DNA from: Zantedeschia hybrid cultivar
Lineage: Eukaryota; Streptophyta; Magnoliopsida; Alismatales; Araceae
Direction of reading: 5' to 3'
NCBI GenBank assembly: GCA_030544215.1
Contig: JARZZO010000011.1
Location: 50,527,587-50,591,586, forward strand
DNA: 64,000 nt
Both the position numbers and the translations under genes were made by a program. The notes under the pieces were generated by a model. The model had not been told where the DNA came from. It did not search any database and was given only the letters and a program-made list of their open reading frames with translations. Positions 32,840-44,334 of this stretch are shown here, piece by piece (the stretch's first letter is position 1; each line of letters opens with the position of its first letter).

Positions 32840-35800
32840 TTAGGCTTCCCAGCCTCTCAAAAGCGTAGCACGCGCGACACGGTTAACTCCCAAGGTGAAT
32901 GCGCCCATCCGAAGGTTGCAGCTGTGAGTTCCACACATCTCTTTGATGTTTTTGAATGCATTCCTCATGTATCTTTGGAGCTCTGCGTTCACCTTCTCTT
33001 CTTCCCACATGAAACCTTGGATATTCTGCAGAAGTACATATGTAAACAACACATTTTTTGGTTTATGGTTTGTGGTTTATACACACTACCAAACAAGAAC
33101 TATTAATAGGCACCAACATCTTGGGGTTGTTTGTTTTAGTGTAAAACTTTGTAAATCAACGGTTTCAAAATCAATGGTTTCAAAACAAGGGAAATTTTCT
33201 TGTTTTAGAATCAAGAAATATTGTTTGATTGTTTGTAAAATAAAATAAGAGGGATGCTTCAATCTTTTTGTTTTAATTTATAGTGGACTTTTACTATAAA
33301 TCAAAACAAAGAAATTAGGCTGTCAAGTGAGCAGATAAGACCCAGATAAGATTTTTCTTTATATTATTTTACATCATTCCAAACAACTGAAAACACTGTA
33401 AAATGAAACAATTGTTTTAAATTATACTATTTTACGCTAAAACAAACAGGCCTCTAGTCGAAATTTCATACCTGAACCCACTCGAAGTAGCTCACAGTTA
33501 CGCCACCCGCATTTGTGTAGATATCAGGCAATATAATAACACCTTTCTTAGACAAAATCTGTGTACGTGGTAAAGTGGAAGGACCAAGCATGATAAGAGA
33601 CCTGATCAAGGATACAAATTCCAGTTAGGTGGGGTTTTCAACTCTAACGTTTACCTCATCTGCTTCAGGATCAGTGGGATGGTTTGCAGCTTCTACAATA
33701 AACTTGGCCTTCACACCAGCGGCATTCTCCCTTCAATGGAATAGAAGTCCTTAATTAGTCAGCTAGATTCATAAGCCAGGTTATAAACGCACGCCTGGTT
33801 GTTTAAATTAGAGAACAGTTAATCCTGTTCGATTTCCTGACCACCATGATATATACTTAAAAGAAGATTAAACAGCTGTTTCTTTGAGATTGAAAAAAAA
33901 AAAGTGATGAGACAGTCAAGTAGCTAGATGATAAATAAAAGTAATAAAGTGGGAAAAACAGCAAAGGAATCCATGGATCATAAAGAAAAATGATAATTCC
34001 AACAAAGCAGAAAACTAAGGAGTTTTAAATGATGAGAAAATGAACAAATGAAAGGGGTGTAGTAATTAATGATTGAGAACCTGTTGAGAACTCCACCCAA
34101 GGCGCAAGGGACAAGGACATCACATTCATGCACAAGCAACTCATCTGGATCCATGGCAGTTGCTCCATGGAAATCCTTGAGAAGGCCACCTTGAGCCCTG
34201 TGTCTGAGCAATGCAGGGATATCTATGCCACCAGGGTTTTTGATTGCACCGGATATGTCACTCAGTGCAATGATCCTTCCACCGCTCTCATGAAAGAGCT
34301 GTGCTGCCCATGAACCAACATTACCAAAACCCTGAGGGAATCATGAGATTTAATTAAGAGTCACCGCTATATATAGTTTTAGCAACGCAAAAGGCCATAT
34401 ATATGCATCTTAATCTCCAGATACAACACAGAGAAATTAAGGTAAGAAAAGTGATTCAGTGAGTTCGAGCGCACCATGCCGGTCGACCACCACAGTTAGA
34501 AGATTTTTTTCACTTATAGTCCTTCGTAAACAAAATAGAAGAAGTAAAATAAAAAAAAGTCTTCTTATGGTGGCGCTCGACCGCATGATGCAGTTGAACG
34601 AACCCATTGAATCGAACCATGCAGTCGAGCCTACTGAATCGGACCTACCTCTTAAGGTAAAATAACTTATCAGAGTTACCTGGATAATGAAGGTCATTCC
34701 AGAAATAGACTTTCCATACTCTGCTAACAATGCCTCTGTGGCATAAACAACTCCTCTTCCAGTAGCAGCTTCCCTGCCTAATGATCCACCAAGATCCTAA
34801 ACACCAATTGAAACAAGGAATAATTTATTTAATTTACAGACAATTAACTGAATAAAGGTAGAAGGTGATCAGTTGGAAGTGCTTACGATTGGCTTTCCTG
34901 TGACAATAGCTGGTGAATGTCCATGGAACTTGGAATATTCATCTAGAATCCATGCCATCGTCTGGCCAAAAGAATAGATACATAAAGGAAACTTCATGAC
35001 CCAAGAACACTTCGCTAGTGTCTACTTATTGCCATGCTATATATATATCTTTGGAAAAATATAACAACACTGTTATATAGTGATATGTCGCTACTCAGTA
35101 CTCTGCTTAGTTATTATATATATCTTGGGAAAACTAGCTAACGAAGACTACCTGTGAATTGGTTCCCATGTCAGGGGCAGGAACATCGGTATGAATCCCA
35201 ATGAGGTCATGGATCTTTTGAATAAAAACGCGTGTAAGGCGTTCCAACTCACTGGTGCTCAGATCACCAGGAGAACACCCAATTCCACCCTTTGCACCGC
35301 CATATGGTATATTTGCTACAGCAGTCTTCCATGTCATAAGTTGAGCCAGAGCATTCACCTCATCAGGATCAACCTTGTAGAAAAGAAAATAGAGAAAAAA
35401 AAAAAATCAGAGAAAGGTGTCAGGCTGTCGGCAGAGCAGACTAATTAAGCTTGATATCTGATCCACAAATTTGCAACTTGACACATGTGAAGGACATGGA
35501 ACAAGATACCAAGAAGGAATTTTTATTTTTTAACCTCTGAAATTATAGTATATTTATAAATAAGCCCTTCTATTTAAACTATACACAAATAAACGGTCAC
35601 CGATTCGCATGCAAACTTTGATCTGCGGATAATTTAAAGGAGAGCATGCAACACGTGATTAATTAGCGGTTTTGGATCTAATATAAGTATAAGAAGGAAG
35701 CGGGCCCCGGTCCACATCAAGCAGTGAAGGGGTGGAGTTGCTGTTTCTAATTGGGGGCAAGCAGCTGGGCGTCCAAATCAAGATATATATGCATTAAATG

Positions 35801-37007
35801 CACCGAAATTAATTCCTTAATTAATTAGGGATTCCATCCAGCTGCCCTTATCGATAGGATAATCTAAACGAGACGGGAAACCTTCCCTTTTTTTCCTTTA
35901 CTGGGCAATGTGGATGCATTTCATTGGTTCTTGTTTTAAGTATCCTATGAACTCCACCGGGTAAATTTGTAGAAAACACCTTCTATCACTGCTTTTCCTT
36001 TTAAGTGGGTAAAGAAAAAGAGGAAAGTTTCTCGTGTCCTTAACATTCCTCTAATTTATACGTTGTTAGAATGGATTGAGATCGTTTGCTCTATTTTTTC
36101 TATATTATTTGTATTCTACTCATTTTGATTAGTCTAAAATTTTTAAAAATTAAAAACTTTTTTCTTTTTTTAGGTTCCACTTTCCTCTCATTACAATAAT
36201 AAATCAATAAGATGAAGTGGAGCGTCAATGATATAAAAAAAAAATGGAATAGACGATCTCAATCCTACTAAAATGCCCTCAACCCCGGCAGATCACCAAC
36301 ACAACAGATATGTAAGAGATCAAGTAATGCACAGAAAAAAGAAAAAGCTGTAGAATATATATTATCCTGATATTTAATTCCTGCAGCACCCAAACTGTTG
36401 AGTACCATGGCCATTAATTATAACAGTAGATGTATGTAATACCGCGGATGCATCCAAAGAATGATCAGACTCGTTGTTGCCCCCATCCTCTTCGATCACA
36501 TTCACAGGTAGGTCATACGTACGTACGTACGTACACACTAGTATGCACTAGTATGTATGTATATATAACTCTATATATACAAGAAGAAAACAAGATTAAT
36601 GATCTCGATGGAAGGTATATAGGATCAGCGATGATGGACCTCGGAGTGATAGCGGATGCCGCCTTTCATGGGGCCGCGGGCGTTGTCGTGCTGCACCCTG
36701 AACCCAACGTACGACACCAGCGTCCCGTCGTCCCTGGGGATGGTGCACTCCACCTGTGCATGCATGCGTTAAGACTTGTTTGTTCTTGTTGTTGTTACAA
36801 GTACATTTTTCTCACAAGCAAAACAACAACAACAGCAGATGAACAACTAACAGAAGAAGAGACGTATCTAGTATAGACATAGATTTTAACAACAATTACC
36901 TTGATTTCGCGGAAGGGGATGAGGAGGCTCTTCTCCAGCTTGGAGTCGAGGCCCAGGAGGCGGGCGGCGTTGCGGAAGTTGCGGCTGGTGGCCACCAGTG
37001 CGTTCAT
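32840..37007 (-). CDS. GDH: NAD(H)-dependent glutamate dehydrogenase, 9 exons, intact
   Basis: Interconverts glutamate and 2-oxoglutarate plus ammonium; plant forms are mitochondrial hexamers linking amino-acid and carbon metabolism. Coding exons on the minus strand are 37007-36900, 36753-36640, 35373-35152, 34961-34887, 34796-34680, 34331-34081, 33730-33655, 33558-33472 and 33025-32840. They join in frame to 411 residues plus stop, the usual plant length. The start MNALVATSRNF is typical. The KGGIRYH glutamate-binding segment covers 66-72, YGGAKGG has the catalytic lysine at 102, DVPAPDMGTNS at 137-147 holds the catalytic aspartate, and GFGNVGS of the NAD-binding fold starts at 213. The C-terminus ...RGWEA is standard. 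All introns are GT-AG, though intron 2 has a weak GTCCAT donor. No stop or frameshift is seen. The isoform (alpha or beta type) is not assigned. Confidence 0.97.
33123..33452. mobile_element. MITE in intron 8 of glutamate dehydrogenase
   Basis: Inverted ends: 'ggttgtttgttttagtgtaa' on the left, and the complement of 'ttacgctaaaacaaacaggc' on the right. An AT-rich centre with further internal repeats ('tcaaaatcaatggtttc') lies between. The termini resemble hAT-type MITEs. The 8-bp target duplication is not clear. The right end is about 19 bases from the exon 8 donor site. Confidence 0.7.
34451..34640. repeat. Foldback element in intron 5 of glutamate dehydrogenase
   Basis: Left arm about 34458-34510 ('gttcgagcgcaccatgccgg...') and right arm about 34550-34605 ('...gcgctcgaccgcatgatgca') are imperfect reverse complements around an A/T-rich loop with poly-T and poly-A. 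A MITE-like hairpin; no target duplication resolved. Confidence 0.6.
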
Positions 37008-37520
37008 GGCTGCTGATTCTGGCGGTGGCAGGGTGTGGACTGAGGGGCCGGGGAGAAGACGCGACGGCACCCACGCAGGAAGAGGAAGGGATCTGTATCT
37101 TACTCTATATGTATATATATATGAGCAGAAGTGGCTTCTGGTCGAGATATTGGTCGGTCTCTGCAGAGATTGTATATATATATATGATGATGATGATGAA
37201 GATCTTACCGCGCGTATCTATCTGTATATCTATGTAGATAAATTAATGGATATATATATATATATATATAGATAGATAGAAATTGAGAGAGCTGAGAGAG
37301 ATATGTATATGGTTGCAGTAGCACTGGGAGGAAGGAGAGATAGGTAATTAAAGTAGAGTATGTATTTATGGGGAGGGAGAGACTTTGAGGGGGAACAGGA
37401 AAAGCGCATGCGTTCCATGCTTTCAGGAAGGGGGAGGAAAGCTGGCGAGGCGGACGACCAACAACTGCATGTGATGCGCGCGAGTTTTGCCGGAGTTTCT
37501 GTTTCTGTTGGATGGACAAG
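37008..37520 (-). promoter_or_regulatory. Likely 5' leader and promoter-proximal DNA of glutamate dehydrogenase
   Basis: Directly upstream of the start codon. Contains (TA)n tracts at about 37107-37122, 37170-37184 and 37251-37270, GATA repeats at 37271-37280, and purine-rich GA runs. A TATA box could lie in one of the TA tracts, but none can be singled out. The 60-124 codon frames here arise from low complexity. Confidence 0.35.
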
Positions 37521-38080
37521 TAAGGTGGTGTTTGATAGCACTCAAGTCAGTCTGTTGTACAAAATCTCTTTTTTATGTCTAATTTGGTGAAAGGAAGGTT
37601 TTGAAAATTATTCGGATTTTATGTCATATTTAATAAACTTTCGATTCTCAAATCTGCATGTCTACATTTTCTTTCCCTCTAATGGGTCACATGGTTTCTT
37701 CAGATGGACGGACAGATCGAGAATACAATTTTGCGTCTAAAAATAAATAATATATTCTTGAATTAAAAATTAACTGTAATTTAAGATACGAGATGATGAA
37801 TCAGATGTTTAATCAAACAGTCTAAAAACATGAAATATCTGATCGCTTTAGAAGTTAGACATAATAAGAAGGAAAGTGGTTTTGAAACTTTTGCATTTGA
37901 CATTTACTTTCGACACCACACACATAACACATATAGCACAAATGAGATTCACAAATTTTATTATGCATTTGCCATTCATTCATCTTGAAATTTGTGTTAC
38001 GTGTGTGGTGTCAAATGTGGAGTCAAATGTAAAAGTTACAAAATCGTTTTCCTATTAAGAATGATTAAACAGGACCTTAG
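37521..38080. mobile_element. Probable MITE upstream of glutamate dehydrogenase
   Basis: Imperfect inverted ends: left 'aaggtggtgtttgat', right complementary to 'attaaacaggacctt'. A nested, stronger inverted repeat at 37884-38045 pairs 'gacaccacacacataacaca' with 'tgtgttacgtgtgtggtgtc'. The element lies about 500-1070 bp upstream of the start codon. Confidence 0.55.
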
Positions 38081-39819
38081 TAACTAATCTAATCACATCT
38101 CACTCTCTCTCTCTCTTACTAATCCTTTCTTTCTTTTTTTCTCTCTCTCTTTCTGTATCTGTGTGGCGTGGAACAAGAAGATGCCGATGCCATTCCGCAT
38201 CCAACGGCCGAAAACAAGGACGGTTTTCTTGCGGGCGTGGTTTAGCAAGGCAAACAAGGAGGAGCCACGTCTTGAAGGTGGATGCGTCTCCCACTAGTGT
38301 TCCTTCTCCCCCCTTAGTAACGGAACCAACAAAAAAAAAGAAAAAAAACCTGTATCAACTTTGCCAAATGCAACATGTACAATCAGCATCTTCTTTTTGT
38401 TCATCTTACTTTATAATATTTACTATTATTAGACGTACATTTCTCTTTTGTCACAGGAAAATAATTATTTTTGTTTGTCACATGAGAATGGTCTATATGT
38501 AATTTTAATGTCTTTAACTTACATTAGACTTTCAGATAAGAATAGAGATCCTCTACATCTAAGTTTAGATTGAACTCAATTAATAAAGAGAGGAAAAAGT
38601 TTCAAAAAAACTCCTTCATATAGTACTTTTCTTATTCATGAGGAGAGATTTTTATGAAAGACTCTATAATTTTCTCTCTGCATTGAGTTCAATCCATACA
38701 TGTACTAAGAGGAACTGCACTCTATAGGCAAACGTGACAAAATAGTGATATTATTGAACTGTTTTTTCTTGTACATGGGTCAAGGATGTCGGCGTTTGAT
38801 CGATCAAAATATTAAATGACAAGTAATACTTGCTGCAATGCCCTTCTAACTGCAATAAGGACATGACAGTGAATAAATAAAATAATTCATTTTAATTTTT
38901 TTTAGGTCAGATCCGATGTGTCTTATCTGTCTGTATAATGAAATGCTCTATCGGACGATTTAAATTTTTTAAAAAAATTAAAAACTACTATTGAGTTCGA
39001 TCCTGTCCCATTAAGCATTGCATTGTCTGCAGATTGGATTATCCATTGTAATCTCCAATTACAGTTAAGAGGCATTGTAACAAGCATTATTCTTAAATAA
39101 TTAAATAAACGACAGAAATAGTTCAGCGTAACGTAGGTCTTCCTCGCAAGAAAATATTTATCCACATGTACATGAATTGGTAACACGATATTCTAATTTT
39201 ATACCGTCCTGTCTTGTAAAGGGCCAGCTCACACGATATAATATTAAATCTAGCAGGGTGAGAATAATTCTAAGGAAGTTAATTTTTTTGTCTCATCTTT
39301 TGATCAGACAGTTAAAAATTTTTAAAAATAAAATATTTTTTTAAAAAATTCTATGTCTACTATTTTTTATTTATTTTTATTTTTTAATCATCCGATAAAA
39401 AATTGGACAATATGAATGACTATCTTATTGCCCTCGCACCATAGATTTGTAGAAAAGAATATAAAAAAAATATTATCTATTGTAGCAGTTGTCTAATCTA
39501 ATACACTTACACCCAAACGATGTAACAAGTATAATTCATAAAAAGGTTTTTACACACATGTCCCTATAACATTTTAATATTACAAATAAATCCGCTTAAT
39601 CCGACTATTTATATATAAACTCTCAAATGTTTATTAAAAAAGCACGCGCTGTCAGGGCTGTAACGTAGCCGTTAAGAGAGCATTAACCAACGTTGCGTCA
39701 AGTTTACTCTCACCTTGGTTACCCATCTACCCTCCCCTCCCCTCACGGTGGCAGCCAGCCAGAGTAGGTGGTACTATAGTGGCCACAACGGCTTGAACTC
39801 GACTCCTACCGATCACCGG
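38081..39819. other. AT-rich intergenic DNA
   Basis: Contains a CT-rich microsatellite (38100-38155), a MITE (38541-38722) and AT-rich sequence. The 64- and 113-codon frames near 38100-38500 have no recognisable domain. Confidence 0.5.
38541..38722. repeat. Foldback MITE, relative of 32098
   Basis: ~50-bp imperfect inverted arms ('gagatcctctacatctaagt' on the left, the complement of 'acatgtactaagaggaactg' on the right). TA dinucleotides flank both ends, compatible with a TA target, but this is not proof. The arms share the 'agtacatgt' and 'gatcctc' motifs with the element at 32098-32286. Confidence 0.6.
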
Positions 39820-40165
39820 CCGCCCTTGCTACGGAGGTGGATGAGGAGGGCGATGTCGCCACCGAGGGACTCGGTGTAGAAGAAGCAGGGGAGGGACGGG
39901 GAAAAGCAGGCTCGAAGATGTAGACGGAGCCTGAGACGACGGCTTGATTGAGCACGAGGGATGCCATTCTCCCGGTTGATATCTACCTGGTCACGCCGGC
40001 GGAGTCGTCCGAGTACGCCCTCCTACGGCAGCATTCCCTCGCCCATGCCTCCATCCTCGCACTCGACGCCGAGTGGAAGCTTGCCTCCTGCTGCCGGGGC
40101 GACGCTGACAGCGGGAGAGAGGCCGCCTTCGCGCCAATATCCTCTCGGTCGTTCCTAGGGTGACA
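39820..40165 (+). pseudogene. 3'-5' exonuclease domain protein fragment
   Basis: In one frame the residues YLVTPAESSEYALLRQHSLA followed by LALDAEWK match the N-terminal part of plant DEDD-type 3'-5' exonucleases (Mut-7/WRN-exonuclease-like), where D and E of DAEW bind catalytic metal. The same frame is broken upstream by TAG and TGA (about 39920 and 39945). Downstream the expected PTVSLLQ-type motif is missing, with a stop at 40163. The later exonuclease motifs are absent, so this is a decayed 5' fragment. Confidence 0.65.
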
Positions 40166-40310
40166 CTCCTACCGAGAGGCGCTCGATCCAGTGGGGGAGG
40201 CGGCCAGCGACCACCCGGAGCTGTCGATCTGTCCTCCCCGTCATTCCCAGGGTGACACTCCAGATCGCTTGCCGAGAGGTGCCCGATCCAGTGGGGGAGG
40301 TGGATTCGAT
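40151..40310. repeat. ~95-bp direct repeat, 2 copies
   Basis: 'agggtgacactcc' plus 'ccgatccagtgggggagg' recur at about 40158-40202 and 40247-40303. It lies at the end of the exonuclease remnant. Confidence 0.7.
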
Positions 40311-40654
40311 ATTAGAGTGTAGTATGGATTCACTGCGAAATTAGTTGAAAGGTTTTCCACCCAAGACACCAACCAAGGCTCTATGATATTTCTCAGTTGT
40401 TGCAGGTCCCTTCTCCTCCCACAAGACCAACAAATTTTAATTAGTGTGAGGCAAGTCATATATATAGTTTGGAGTATTGACTAATTTTCTATCTCGATAA
40501 ATTGAATTGAACATTTGTTCCAAAATTAATGTAATGCCAAAAATATTTGCCACGGAAAATACTTATCGTAAAACCTCCCAGAGTATTGCACATGAAGGTG
40601 CTATTTGAAAACGTGATCTTTTGTGGCGACATTTGTTGTTACTAATAGAAGTGA
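40311..40654. other. Intergenic DNA left of the composite retrotransposon
   Basis: AT-rich; nothing recognisable. AGTGA (40650-40654) would be the left target duplication of the Retand-like element; its partner lies beyond the window. Confidence 0.5.
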
Positions 40655-41227
40655 TGTAACCGAGACAATCGCGGTCAGACTCCAGACGCGGAATCTGAAA
40701 ACTAGTAGGCAACCGGAAGTCGAGAGGATCCGAGACTGAGAAGGGGTCGGAGACGAAGGCGGAAGCTCCTACAGGAAGAAATCAGTCAGGAAGGGTCTCG
40801 GGTCTCGACCTAGGATAACTCCCTCCGATGGTTAAGTTAATGAATGGCTTAGTGAAAACTTTAGTATTAAGAGAGAGATGGAGGCTTAATAGCATATCTT
40901 TTATGATGTGAATAGTATTCCTTTTATAGTGGAAAGATGAGGGTTCCTTTATTGTGGTAGGCGATGTAGGACTATTCATAGGGGTTGAGATGAAATCCCG
41001 AGAATACTCCAGGTGTTAATGGATGGATAGCCCGTACCCTGTCGGCTGATTGGGTCGAACCTGTCTCGGCCCAGTAGGCTCTCGGGTCCCCAGAGCTTAA
41101 CGAGCACCACCAGGCCCATAGTCGAGTTGAGACTCGGCCCAACATCGGTGCCCGATTGCCGCTCGGCCCATTCTCGAATTGGACCTCGGCCCAGTATCAG
41201 GACCCAGTTGGATTTTGCCCCATCACA
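40655..41227 (-). mobile_element. 3' LTR of the Retand-like element
   Basis: Bounded by TGTAACCGAG and CCCATCACA (TG...CA). It contains the 'ataactccctccgatggttaag' region seen in Tat-lineage LTRs. It is followed on the right by 'tggccccctac', whose complement is a polypurine tract, fixing this as the 3' LTR of a minus-strand element. Confidence 0.7.
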
Positions 41228-42356
41228 TGGCCCCCTACTATCGGTATACTTTAGGAGATAAAATGCCGAGAATACACGCGGGCACTCACAGAGGAAGAGT
41301 ACTTGAGTGCGAATCATAACTATTCAAAAAATACCTGGAAGAGGGGCGAACATTTGTAGCCGAGAGAAAGTGACCTATGGTCTCGACCTAAGGGAAGTAC
41401 TCGACCTTAGCCAAGAGAAAGTAACCAATGGTCTCGGCCTAAGGGAGTCCCAATCGTCATTTCGAAAAGATGGGAAGTCAATTCCTGAAGACAATAAATT
41501 TGAATCTCCCGCCGACAGGTACTTCGTACGAAGAGCCGGGACACGTGCGTTATTCACGGCAGAAACCGAAAGGTTGCTCAATCGTGACCGTTATTCTTGA
41601 TTTTTATCAGTCGCTGTCGGTGCGCTATTCGAAGGATTGTGACATGTGACGTTCATCCGAGGCAGTAGCCAAAAAGGTCTGAGGATCTCGACCATTGATC
41701 GTTCTGATCCGAATTTCTACTACTCGGCTCGCTGTACGAAGATCTGGGACATGTGGCACGCATCCGAGGTGGCAGCTGAACGGTCTGAGGATCTCGGCCG
41801 TTGATCTTTCTGATCCTAATTCCCACCACTCGGCTTGCTGTACGAAGATCCGGGGCACGTGAAACGCATCCGAGGTGGTAGCCAAAAGGTTTGAGCATCT
41901 CGGCCGTCGATCATCTCGTTTCGAATTTGCTGCTATTCGACTCATCATTCGAAAGGACGAGACACGTGGCGTGCATCCAAGAGGGGTAGTACTGAAAGGT
42001 CTCGTAATCTCGGCTATTGATCGTCCACCAGGCCTCCCTGGAGGCCCCTATAAATACCCCCTCGCATTCTCCAGGAGAACTTTGTTTCTCCCTTCTCTCT
42101 TGGAGGTCTCGATATCAGAGTGTGTCCAGAGTCCTCCTAAGAGCGTCTTGTCAAACTGTGGCATTAGGATGAGCACGTCTTGTTGGTGGGGAGAATCATC
42201 TTGTCTGAGGGTAATCCTTTGTTCTTTGGCCTTTGTTGTTTGATATCCCTTAGCTCTTCTCTCTTCTCGAGTAGTTCATCTTGCTCTTCTTCCAAGCTGT
42301 GCCCTCCAGAGCTTTTGCTCACTTCAATCTTTTCCCTTAACTCATTTGCTTCTGTC
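41228..42356. repeat. 3' untranslated region with ~107-bp tandem repeats
   Basis: Four imperfect ~107-bp repeats at about 41625-42035, each with 'acgtgg.gcatccgaggtggtagcc' and 'ctgaggatctcggccgttgat' elements. Tandem repeats downstream of pol are common in Tat-lineage elements. The remainder has no convincing gene, though several frames stay open across the repeats. Confidence 0.75.
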
Positions 42357-42764
42357 ATGGTGGACGAGGCCGCCTCGATTCCCATAGCTTCCCAACCCCT
42401 CGAGACCCAACTGGAACAAGGGGCCACAGTCGTAGACCGGCCGAGCAAGTCTTGGATGTCTCTTCTTTCCTTTGCCGAGAGGCAGTTGAAGAGATGTGGG
42501 ATCGATATGACATTTCCGACTGGATTCGTCTGATTAGGCCTCAGGAGAATGATCGGGCCAACACTTATCACTCGGGGTGTTTTTTCATTTACGACCATAG
42601 CTTTAAGGTAGGGTTTTGGCTTCTACTTCACCCTTTCATTATAGATCTTCTCCTTGTTTACGGTCTCGCTCCGTCTTAGTTTTTTCCGAACTCGTGGCGG
42701 ATAGTCTATGAGTACCTACTTCTCTGCTCCATTCTAAAGCTCGCCCCTTCGGTATCCATCTTCC
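42357..42764 (+). pseudogene. Antisense ORF of Retand-like element, N-terminal part
   Basis: ATG at 42357 (MVDEAASIPIAS). After a frame change near 42450 the stretch WDRYDISDWIRLIRP is followed by the FxVGFxLLLHPFxxxLLxxYGLAP signature of the 'putative gypsy type transposon' family (Pfam Transposase_28). That family is found as antisense ORFs of Tat-lineage elements; its role is unknown. An in-frame TAG lies at about 42677, after which PNSWRIVYEYLLLCS continues in the same frame up to the copia insertion at 42765. Confidence 0.7.
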
Positions 42765-44321
42765 TGTTAGTCTTAGGTGGCCTACGAGCCAATATGACTT
42801 TGTAATTTCGTTCATTTATTAATATAATGGCATAATATTCATTGTGTGTAAATCGTTCTAATTATCGTCTCATAATGAAGTCCGTGAATATGTGTGATAG
42901 TGATCAGATTATGATGAGATCATACTAGTGAGACTGATCACTTAAACACACATATTCTTAATTGTTCCTAGTCAGAGGATATCCGAGAAGGACATCGGAT
43001 ATCCGGTTAGACTAGTACAGATTACTCTTGCTCATGCGATGAGGGTGATTGATCTCATAGTCACTTGTGTGGAGATACTAAGGCGAATCTGTAGGTGCTC
43101 ATTGGAGAATGAGTTCACTGAACTGATTCGACTGAATCGCTAGATGGTATTGTACCTCACTGTCAACCAGCTTGATTCTATTGTCACAGTTGCGAGGATG
43201 ATTCGAGGACCTGAGACACCAAGGACACTTTGTCGGTAGACTTCTGTGCATTGACCTTGGTTTATGAATCTCTAACCACGGGATTCTAAACAGCCAAGGA
43301 TCGGATACAGCGGAATACCGTCAAAGGGAATTGAGTGTCAATAAGGAATCATTCGCTCTCGGTACGATGAGAGAGAATGCTCTAGGAAGGATGTGCGAAA
43401 GTCCCTAGCCAGGGTGGACAATAATATCGGAAAGGAGTTTTCCGATATTCATCAGCGACATCCAATCCAAGTGAGTTGACCGGTTAGGGTTGGACAACAC
43501 GCCATATCCTGAGTTGACTCGAGAGCATTGTACGAATGAAGGATTATATCCACGCAGTAACTGTCGACGGAAAGGTTCCAATAGTGGGTTACTTAATCCC
43601 AATATCTTCCGGGTTCATGCGGTGTTGCTTGACACCTAACGTGATCGGAGGCTCGATCGAATTCGATGTGCGACATTGATTCGGTTGATTAATTACTTAA
43701 TAAAGAGTTATTAATTGATTAATAAAGTCAGTGATGAGTCACTAGGCTTATTGGGCTATTAACCGGACTGGTAATTGGTCCTAGAGGGTCACACACAAAT
43801 GATTCTCATGGCAATAGATAAATAAATGGATTTTATATAAACTGGGGGTTTTTATGAAAAACTGCGCAGTTAGTATAAAATATAGCGAACGGCCTGAGCA
43901 GGCCAAGTTGCTGCTAACCCTAGCTGCCCCCTCCTCTGTTTCTCTCTCTCTTTGGCGCCCCAGGCCAGATCTGGATCCTCGGATGTGCTCCGCTGCTTTT
44001 CCGACTCCCGTTCGATGGGAAATCGTCCGCACATTGCGGCGATCGTTGCGGCGACCGGCATAGGTTTCGTGGTTGTGAAGAATGAGGAACGTGAGGATAT
44101 CCGTCGCGAGGAAGATCGCGTGGACTCCGCTAGAGGCCGAGCGCTTGCGCGGCTTGCGGTGTCGTACCGACGGAATCGAACGGTTGCGGATTCGAATCCG
44201 CACACGGTAAGAACCGATTATCCGATATTCCGACTTTTAGATTTTTCGAAACGGGAACGAATCTCCGTTTTTATTTTATTTCCGCTGCGCAGGAGATCCG
44301 GAGAAAACTGAGAACCCAATA
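42765..44321 (+). mobile_element. 5' LTR of copia element 1
   Basis: Starts TGTTAGTCTTAGGTGG and ends AACCCAATA, where the other copies end CCAACA, so the last dinucleotide CA has become TA. 'tttatataaac' near 43834 is a likely TATA box, followed by a CT-rich leader. The palindrome GCGGATTCGAATCCGC is at 44186-44201, with a donor-like GTAAGA at 44207. Confidence 0.93.
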
Positions 44322-44322
44322 G

Positions 44323-44334
44323 TGGTATCAGAGC
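44323..44334 (+). other. Primer-binding site, copia element 1
   Basis: TGGTATCAGAGC is the classic complement of plant initiator tRNA-Met. It begins two bases after the LTR end. Confidence 0.93.

Noticed and set aside
36430..37541. Plus- and minus-strand ORFs over the first exons and leader of glutamate dehydrogenase
   Set aside because: Shadows of the GC-rich exons 1-2 and of TA/GATA microsatellites.
44186..44206. tRNA-like B-box (GGATTCGAATCC) in the LTRs, considered as a tRNA gene
   Set aside because: No A-box, acceptor stem or cloverleaf nearby; better described as a conserved LTR palindrome.
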